A DNA stretch of 64,000 nt, taken from the NCBI GenBank assembly GCA_036495525.1, contig DASXMR010000046.1, positions 60,613 through 124,612 of the forward strand, given 5' to 3'. This stretch comes from DASXMR01 sp036495525. Lineage in GTDB: Bacteria; Actinomycetota; Actinomycetes; Streptosporangiales; Streptosporangiaceae. This document shows positions 58,350 through 64,000 of the stretch, in pieces; the first letter of the stretch is position 1; each line of letters begins with the position of its first letter. The position numbers were made by a program, and so were the translations under genes. Below the pieces are notes generated by a model that did no database searches, was not told where the DNA came from, and worked only from the letters and a program-made list of their open reading frames with translations.

Positions 58350-58833
58350 GGCATCTCCCTTGGATCTCCGGGCACGTCCCCTGGGGCCGTGCGAGCTATC
58401 GAGACGGCCCCAGAATTGCCGCGATCCCGGTGAGAGGCCGTCACCGGATCCAGGTGATTGCGAGGCCGCGCCAGCTTGACGCTGCACCGGCGGGTGCAGG
58501 CCGCTCACGGAGAAGCTCCAGGCTGCTGCGTATCCTTGGGCCTTCTGTAATCTCGCCCGCGCAGCCCAGCTCGTCATCGGATGCCCGGTCGGGCTCAGAG
58601 GCCACGCGACCGGCTGATTCAGTTTGCTGCGAGGCAGGACAGAGATCGTCGGCCGGGTACCGCCCCAGCGGGACAACGCCGGACGTGAAATGGGATCGCG
58701 ACGGCGCCTGCTTGGGAGTGTGGCCAGCGGGTTTGTGCCGTGACGGTAAGCGCGATTGCCTGGTAGCGAAGAGAAGGCGCCGGGGCTGCCCGACCGGCGC
58801 CAGGGTGTCGACCGTGGATTTCGAGGGAGGCCT
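58350..58833. other. Divergent intergenic region with operator array
   Basis: About 480 nt between the exporter and the LAL regulator. The only ordered element seen is the GGTGA/TCACC array at 58429-58457. Open frames here have no family match. Confidence 0.5.
58429..58457. promoter_or_regulatory. Operator array 1: GGTGA-N7-TCACC-N7-GGTGA
   Basis: Half-sites at 58429, 58441 and 58453, exactly 12 bp apart and alternating in orientation. Central spacers are GAGGCCG and GGATCCA. It lies 80 nt upstream of the exporter start. Confidence 0.6.
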
Positions 58834-61491
58834 TTGACAGCGGCTCCAGCAGCTCCGCTGCTGATCGACCGGGGTGATCTTGTTGCTGCCCTGGACCGCG
58901 CGGGGGCGGGCAAGGTGACGGTCATCTCGGCTCCGGCTGGGAGCGGGAAGACGTGTCTGCTGCGCGCCTGGGCCGGCCCGAGTCAGGCGCGGCGGTTCGT
59001 GCTCGTGCAGGTGGAGCGCGGCCAGCAAGACGACCAGCAGTTCTGGCTCGCCCTGCTCGGCGCGGTTCGTCACGCGACTGGTTCATACCGCGGCGCGGAA
59101 CCGCCGGCCGCGACGCCCGACTTCAACGCACCGGCGATGGTCGACCGTGTGCTGTCGGAGCTCGCTGACGCTGACGGCGGCGTCACGCTGGCCATTGATG
59201 ACCTCCACGAGCTGCACTCGGCGGAGGCCCTTGCTCAGCTCACCCGGCTGCTGACGAGCCTTCCCCCGCAGGTGCACGCGATCCTGACCACGCGCCACGA
59301 TGTGCCATTGGGGCTGCACCGGCTGCGACTGGCGGGCGATCTAGCCGAGATCCGCGCGACGGACCTGCGCTTTTCCGAGCGCGAAACCCGCGAGTTGCTC
59401 GACGCCTCGGGCATCGCGCTTTCCGACTCCGGGGTGGCGCTGCTGCACCAGCGGACGGAGGGGTGGGCAGCGGGCCTGCGGCTGGCGGCGCTCTCCCTGG
59501 TCGGCCACCCTGAGCCAGAGCGGTTCGTCGCGGAGTTCTCCGGCAGCGACCGCACGGTCGCCGAGTACCTGATCGCCGAGATGCTGGAGCGCCAGCCGCC
59601 CCACGTTCAGGATCTGTTGTTGCGCACCTCTTTGCTTGACCGGGTTAACGGCGAACTGGCGGATCTGCTGATCGGCCGTCAGGGTTCGGAACAGATCCTG
59701 CTGGACCTCGAGGACGCGAACGCGCTCGTCGAATCGCTCGACCCCGCACGCACCTGGTTCCGGTACCACCACCTGTTCGCCGATCTTCTCCGGTTGGAGC
59801 TGCGCCGCACGCTGCCTGCGGAAATACCCGCGCTGCACCGGCGCGCCGCAGGATGGTTCAGCCAGCACGGGCAGGTAGCCGAGGCCATCAGGCACACCCA
59901 GGCGGCCGGTGACTGGCCGGAGGCGGCACGGCTGCTTGCTGACAATTCGTTCAGTCTGACGCTGGACGGGCAGGCGCAGACCATGCGGGCGCTGGTGCAG
60001 GCCTTCCCGCCGGGCGCGAACCACCCGGAGCTGGCCCTGGTGCGCGCGGGGGGTGACCTGGCCCAGGGGCGCCTGGACGAGGCGGCCGCCCACCTGGCGG
60101 TCGCCAAAACGTACGCCGAGACCGCGCCGCCGGAGCGCCAGCGCCGCCTCCAGGTGGCGGCCGCGTCGCTGCAGCTGTCGCTGGCCAGGCGCCGCGGTGA
60201 CCTGGCTGGCGTCATCGAGCAGGCCCGGTTCCTGGCCTCCCCGGTGACCGGGCGGTCGGACGAAGACATCGCCCTGGGCAGCGACCTGCGAGCGATGGCA
60301 CTCATGAACCTGGGCACCGTCGAAGCGTGGTCTCTGGGGGTCTCAGACGCTGAACGCCACCTCCGCGAGGGCGCCGACCTGGCTCAGGCGATCGGGCGGC
60401 CGTATCTAGAAGTCGGTTGTCTGGCGCAACTCGCTTTCGCGTATGTCTTCCATAGCGCGGACAAGCCGAAGGCGCACGCGTTCGCCAAGACCCAGCGGCG
60501 CTGCCACGAGGCGATCGCGCTGGCCGAGCGATACGGCTGGGGCGCGGAACCGGTGATCGCACCCGCGTTGATGACGCTCGCCGGCACGATGGTCCTGCTG
60601 GGTGAGTTTGACGAGGGCGAGCAGTGGCTGTGGCGCACCGAGCGGGCGCTGCAAACTGACACGGGGCCGGACGTCAGGCTGCTCGTGCGCCAGACAGCCG
60701 GCATGCTGCAGGCCGGCCGCGGCCGCCACCAGAAGGCGCTTGAGGAGTTCGGCGCGGCCAGGCGCCTGGCATCGCAGCTCGAGGGATCGCAGGCGCTGGC
60801 TAGCCAGGTGACCGGCTGGCTGCTGGCCACCCAGGCCCGGGTCGGCTTGGCCGGGGAGGCCCGCGCATTGCTGACGGAGCTCGATGACGAGCAGGCTGGC
60901 TCCGGTGAGATCCGTAACGCCCGCGCGGTGATCTGCCTCGCTGAAGGGAATCCGGCCGCGGCCATGGCCGCGGTGGCCGATGTTCTCGATGGCACCGCAC
61001 CGGTCCTTGGTTACGCCACGGTGGTGGAAACGCAGCTGCTCGCCGGGCTCGCTCATCGTGCGGTCGGTGACCAGCGCGCGGCGAACGAGGCGACAGAACG
61101 CGCGCTCGCCCTGGCGGAGTCTGACCGGCTGGTCCTGCCATTCGCGATGACCGGCGCAGCCGATCTGCTGGAGGCCCTGCCCCGGCATCAGACAGCGCAT
61201 GGCGCGCTGCTCACCGACATCCTGGATGTCCTGCACGGCTCATCCCCGGCCGGTAAAGAGCAGTCCTCATTCCCGCCGGCAGATGAACTTAGTCCGGGCG
61301 AGCTCAGAGTGCTGCGGTATCTGCCGACCAACCTGTCGCGGCCCGAGATCGCTCGCGAATTGTCGGTCTCGACGAACACCGTCAACACGCACCTGCGCAA
61401 GATATACGCCAAGCTCCAGGTCCGTAACCGGACCTCAGCTGTGCGGCGCGCCCGGGAACTGCGGCTGCTAGCGGCCCCCCGCACGCGCTAG
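58834..61491 (+). CDS. LAL-type (MalT-like) LuxR-family regulator
   Basis: Large ATP-binding activator of about 885 residues. The Walker A motif is SAPAGSGKT (32-40), Walker B-like VTLAIDDLHEL follows, the middle is a TPR-type superhelix, and the C-terminal LuxR HTH reads LSPGELRVLRYLPTNLSRPEIARELSVSTNTVNTHLRKIYAKL. Start is uncertain: TTG 58834 begins at the family N terminus, close behind GGGAGG, and TTG 58756 is in frame. It probably reads the surrounding operator arrays and controls the neighbouring genes. The inducer is unknown. Confidence 0.88.
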   Translation: MTAAPAAPLLIDRGDLVAALDRAGAGKVTVISAPAGSGKTCLLRAWAGPSQARRFVLVQVERGQQDDQQFWLALLGAVRHATGSYRGAEPPAATPDFNAPAMVDRVLSELADADGGVTLAIDDLHELHSAEALAQLTRLLTSLPPQVHAILTTRHDVPLGLHRLRLAGDLAEIRATDLRFSERETRELLDASGIALSDSGVALLHQRTEGWAAGLRLAALSLVGHPEPERFVAEFSGSDRTVAEYLIAEMLERQPPHVQDLLLRTSLLDRVNGELADLLIGRQGSEQILLDLEDANALVESLDPARTWFRYHHLFADLLRLELRRTLPAEIPALHRRAAGWFSQHGQVAEAIRHTQAAGDWPEAARLLADNSFSLTLDGQAQTMRALVQAFPPGANHPELALVRAGGDLAQGRLDEAAAHLAVAKTYAETAPPERQRRLQVAAASLQLSLARRRGDLAGVIEQARFLASPVTGRSDEDIALGSDLRAMALMNLGTVEAWSLGVSDAERHLREGADLAQAIGRPYLEVGCLAQLAFAYVFHSADKPKAHAFAKTQRRCHEAIALAERYGWGAEPVIAPALMTLAGTMVLLGEFDEGEQWLWRTERALQTDTGPDVRLLVRQTAGMLQAGRGRHQKALEEFGAARRLASQLEGSQALASQVTGWLLATQARVGLAGEARALLTELDDEQAGSGEIRNARAVICLAEGNPAAAMAAVADVLDGTAPVLGYATVVETQLLAGLAHRAVGDQRAANEATERALALAESDRLVLPFAMTGAADLLEALPRHQTAHGALLTDILDVLHGSSPAGKEQSSFPPADELSPGELRVLRYLPTNLSRPEIARELSVSTNTVNTHLRKIYAKLQVRNRTSAVRRARELRLLAAPRTR

Positions 61492-61500
61492 CCCCGCGCG

Positions 61501-61529
61501 TCACCGGATCCGGGTGATCCGTTGTCACC
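61501..61529. promoter_or_regulatory. Operator array 2: TCACC-N7-GGTGA-N7-TCACC
   Basis: Half-sites at 61501, 61513 and 61525, 12 bp apart. It begins 9 nt after the LAL stop and ends 24 nt before the small gene. Confidence 0.6.
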
Positions 61530-61552
61530 CGACCGCCGACGATGCTTGTGTC

Positions 61553-61786
61553 ATGGACGCGGCAACCGCCCCGTACATGATCCGGGTCAAGGGGCACCTC
61601 GGCGCCACCATGCTGTGCGCCTTCCCGACGCTGGCGCCAAACCACCACGGCGCGCACACCATCCTCACCGGCCTGCTGGACCGGTCAGCGCTGTACGGCG
61701 TGCTGGCCGAGATCGAGGCGCTCGGCCTGGACCTGCTCGAGATCCGAAAGCTGAGCCAGGATCCTAAATCACCCGGAACCAGGTGA
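61553..61786 (+). CDS. Conserved small protein next to the LAL regulator
   Basis: Protein of 77 residues. The sequence IRVKGHLGATMLCAFPTLAP...HTILTGLLDRSALYGVLAEIEALGLDLLEIRKL resembles small actinobacterial proteins I have seen beside regulators, with an ACT-like alternation of strands and helices. No enzymatic motif is visible. ATG 61553 is chosen over an upstream in-frame ATG that would run through operator array 2. Array 3 overlaps its last codons and stop. Function is unknown. Confidence 0.65.
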   Translation: MDAATAPYMIRVKGHLGATMLCAFPTLAPNHHGAHTILTGLLDRSALYGVLAEIEALGLDLLEIRKLSQDPKSPGTR

Positions 61787-61798
61787 CATTCGGTCAAC
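61769..61798. promoter_or_regulatory. Operator array 3: TCACC-N8-GGTGA-N7-TCAAC
   Basis: Half-sites at 61769, 61782 and 61794. The first spacer is 8 nt and the last half-site has one mismatch. It overlaps the stop of the small gene, so it is the weakest copy. Confidence 0.4.
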
Positions 61799-61980
61799 GC
61801 AACGGCCCTATCAGGATGGGCTGGTCGCAGGCGTCGGTGCGACGCCGTCGATGAGCAGGGTTGGGGTGCCAAGACGGCGCCTGCCACAGAGGGCAGGTCG
61901 CTGCCGACCCGGATAGCGCCGCAGAATGGCCGGTCGGCGTGTCCAGCGGGGCTTTTCCTGGCGTGGTTGCGTCCCGGCGG

Positions 61981-62499
61981 TCAGCTGCGGGTGGCTCGGG
62001 CGGTGATCTCCAGGTCTAGGTACCGGGCGGCCAAGCCCTTCTTCTTGGTGAGGCCGAATGCGTACCGGTCGATCCGGGTGGCGGCTCTCAGGACCAGACC
62101 GTCACTGCTGCCGCGAGACTCGGTGACGGCCAGTTCGACTGGGGCCGCATGCCCGCGGGCGGTGAGCTGACCCCGCAGCACCCAGCCGTCCCCGTCCGGC
62201 ACCAGCTGCGAGGACTCGAACTTGATGTGCGGGTGCTCCTGGACATGCAGGAGGTTCGCGGACTTGACATCCTTGTCGCGCCGGGGGTGCCCGCTGGAAA
62301 AGCTGGCGGAATCGATTACCGCTCGGGCGGTGGAGGCGGTCACCGGGTCGGCGATGGTCACCTCCCCGGATAGCAACCCGAAGGTTCCCCTAACGGCGCC
62401 CAGCCCGAACAGGTGCCGGGTGGTAAAGCTGACCGACGAGCCTGATGGGTCGATCAGGTAGGTGCCCGTTGCCGGGATCTGCACCGTAGCAGTGGCCAT
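61981..62499 (-). CDS. YceI family protein
   Basis: Lipocalin-like protein of 172 residues. The family reads GTYLIDPSGSSVSFTTRHLFGLGAVRGTFGLLSGEV, then DVKSANLLHVQEHPHIKFES and LTARGHAAPVELAV. YceI proteins bind isoprenoid or amphiphilic molecules. No signal peptide is seen with ATG 62499, so it is probably cytosolic, unlike E. coli YceI. AAGGG lies 10 nt upstream. Array 4 lies about 130-180 nt before its start. Confidence 0.9.
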   Translation of the reverse strand: MATATVQIPATGTYLIDPSGSSVSFTTRHLFGLGAVRGTFGLLSGEVTIADPVTASTARAVIDSASFSSGHPRRDKDVKSANLLHVQEHPHIKFESSQLVPDGDGWVLRGQLTARGHAAPVELAVTESRGSSDGLVLRAATRIDRYAFGLTKKKGLAARYLDLEITARATRS

Positions 62500-62625
62500 G
62501 ACGTTGCCCTTCTGTGCCAGGGTCTGAGTCGCCCAGCCGAAGGCTCTTAATGGGCACTTCGGTCTTGCGGGATGGCGTCGGCGCATGTTGCCCGTCGCCT
62601 AACTAGCCAGGTTGGCGTGCAGCAA

Positions 62626-62678
62626 GGTGAGCAGACATCACTTGAATCCAGTGATCGAGTCCGCCTGCATTCCGGTGA
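62626..62678. promoter_or_regulatory. Operator array 4: GGTGA-N7-TCACT-N7-AGTGA, then GGTGA two steps on
   Basis: Half-sites at 62626, 62638, 62650 and 62674, all in 12-bp phase. TCACT and AGTGA form a perfect symmetric pair. It lies between the YceI and hydrolase genes. Confidence 0.6.
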
Positions 62679-62877
62679 TTGAGCCCGCCTGCTGGCGATC
62701 GGGCGAGGCTGCCTTGAGCCGAGCAACCCCGCCGCGCTGCGTTTTCGCGAACGCCTGCAGCCAGTCCGGCATGGAGGAGGCGGGAACGAACGCGCGAGTT
62801 GCGGCTGCCGCGGAGCTACCGGGGGCTTCGGCGGTCAGGACCGTCAAGACCTGGTGTCCAGGGTCCGGACGCGTGAA

Positions 62878-62906
62878 TCACCGTGATCCGGTGACGCCTG
62901 CTCACC
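62878..62906. promoter_or_regulatory. Operator array 5: TCACC-N7-GGTGA-N7-TCACC
   Basis: Half-sites at 62878, 62890 and 62902, 12 bp apart, about 120 nt before the hydrolase start. The central spacer is GTGATCC. Confidence 0.6.
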
Positions 62907-63026
62907 TGTTGGGCGGCAAGCCTCGTATTGGCCTGCCAAACCGGCAGGAATTCTCAGCAGCGGATTGACATGGGTTAGCCCGCCTGGGTGCTGCCAGGCG
63001 GATTCCGGCCGAAGGGGAGATCCTCC

Positions 63027-63938
63027 GTGAGCGCTGAACAGCGAGAGAACCTCGACGCGATCCTGCGACAGAACCCATTCCCGTTCGACAGCGACGTCAG
63101 CGAGCAGCGGCGCCTGCTCCGCGAGCTGGCCTCAGCACAGCCGCTGCCAGCCGACGTGACCGTGACCGCAGGCGCACTGGGCGGCGTGCCCACTGCCGAG
63201 ATCACAGCCGCAGGAATTGAACCTCGCCACGTTGTCCTCTACTTCCACGGCGGCGTGTACGTGGTAGGGGACGCATTCCAAGCCGCTGGCCTGGCCTCTC
63301 AGGTTGGCCGGCGGACTGGCGCCAAGGTCATCTCCGTCGACTACCGGCTGGCGCCCGAGTACCCGTACCCGGCGGCGGTCGACGACGCCCTGGCGGCCTA
63401 TGAAGCCCTTCTGCGAGATGGTGCCGCCCCGTCGGACGTCGCCTTCGCCGGGGAATCGGCGGGTGGCGGGCTCGCCATCGCCACGATGGTCAACGCCCGC
63501 GATCGCGGGCTGCCCCTGCCTGCCGCGGCTTTGGTTATGTCACCGTATGCCGACCTGACCTTGTCCGGGGCGACCATGAAAACCAAGCGCGAGGCCGACC
63601 CGCTGTTCACTCCGGAGGCATTCCCGCCGCGGGTCGCCGACTATACGTCGGGACAAGACGCCGCTCTCGGCCTCGTCAGCCCCATATTCGCCGACCTGTC
63701 CGGCCTGCCACCCCTGATCATCCAGGCCGGAACGCACGAGCTTCTGCTCGACGACGCCGTCCGCCTTGCCGGGCAAGCGGCGACCGCCGATGTGCAGGTC
63801 ACCCTTGACATCACCGCCGGAGTGCCGCATGTATTCCAGGCCTATTACCCAATCCTCGACGAAGCGTCCGCGGCGCTGGACCGAGCCGGACAGCTCCTGT
63901 CGACGCATCTCGCCAACGCAGAACGCGTCACCGCTTAG
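63027..63938 (+). CDS. Alpha/beta hydrolase, HSL-type esterase
   Basis: Carboxylesterase of 303 residues in the hormone-sensitive-lipase family. The oxyanion loop is HGG (74-76, YFHGGVYVVG), the nucleophile is Ser144 in GESAGG, with the Asp in HELLLDDA and the His in VPHVFQ. GTG 63027 follows AAGGGGAGA by 6 nt. The substrate is unknown. It is the last gene of the array-associated cluster and ends 62 nt from the window end. Confidence 0.92.
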   Translation: MSAEQRENLDAILRQNPFPFDSDVSEQRRLLRELASAQPLPADVTVTAGALGGVPTAEITAAGIEPRHVVLYFHGGVYVVGDAFQAAGLASQVGRRTGAKVISVDYRLAPEYPYPAAVDDALAAYEALLRDGAAPSDVAFAGESAGGGLAIATMVNARDRGLPLPAAALVMSPYADLTLSGATMKTKREADPLFTPEAFPPRVADYTSGQDAALGLVSPIFADLSGLPPLIIQAGTHELLLDDAVRLAGQAATADVQVTLDITAGVPHVFQAYYPILDEASAALDRAGQLLSTHLANAERVTA

Positions 63939-64000
63939 CGAAGGCAGAACGCACGCTGTCCTGACAGCCCGCAGGCGCGTAGAAGCCCAGGCACCAGTGA

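Overview
The window is chromosomal DNA of a very GC-rich actinobacterium. The evidence is codon use, the frequent GTG and TTG starts, and gene blocks in the order known from Mycobacterium and Streptomyces. The secondary-metabolism gene, the large NB-ARC/TPR and LAL regulators and the many exporters suggest a large-genome, soil-type lineage. I cannot name a species.

Region 1 (1-15.8 kb) is a conserved core. It holds a thioredoxin/TPR co-chaperone, a MarR regulator, YqgE and NAD salvage (pncA, pncB). Next come clpS and its DUF2017 partner, then the protein-thiocarboxylate cysteine pathway (JAMM protease, cysO, cysM), a cAMP-phosphodiesterase-like metallo-beta-lactamase protein, rph, rdgB and bcp. 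This is the Rv1330c-Rv1341 order of M. tuberculosis with an exporter, a thioesterase and a sugar epimerase inserted. A 74-nt tRNA with anticodon UAG but no long variable arm follows bcp.

Region 2 (15.9-35.2 kb) is mixed: an XRE/NB-ARC/TPR regulator behind a terminator-like leader, a homocysteine methyltransferase, an SDR/TetR pair with a candidate operator, and a fusion of two nucleotidyltransferases. It also has an MFS transporter with a large extracytoplasmic insert, a gamma carbonic anhydrase, a secreted phosphatase-superfamily protein, and a gcvT-gcvH-PLP enzyme operon.

Region 3 (35.2-46.6 kb) is accessory. A partly AT-richer stretch with two small exported proteins and a 25-bp inverted repeat leads to a cytochrome P450 and a 2191-residue protein built like an enediyne polyketide synthase. 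Only the ketosynthase of that protein keeps its catalytic residues. The AT serine, KR tyrosine, DH histidine and terminal phosphopantetheinyl-transferase residues are replaced, and no ACP is visible. A zinc-ribbon/HTH protein lies upstream on the same strand.

Region 4 (46.6-56.4 kb) is core again: leuS behind a leucine leader-peptide attenuator, a Tat-exported phospholipase C-type enzyme, lexA divergent from a LysM protein across two SOS boxes, and nrdR-nrdJ.

Region 5 (56.4-64 kb) looks like an undescribed regulon: a DHA2 exporter, a LAL/LuxR regulator, a 77-residue conserved small protein, a YceI protein and an alpha/beta hydrolase. Five arrays of alternating TCACC and GGTGA half-sites on a 12-bp lattice lie between these genes. 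Together with the degenerate enediyne-type synthase, they are the strongest leads in the window.
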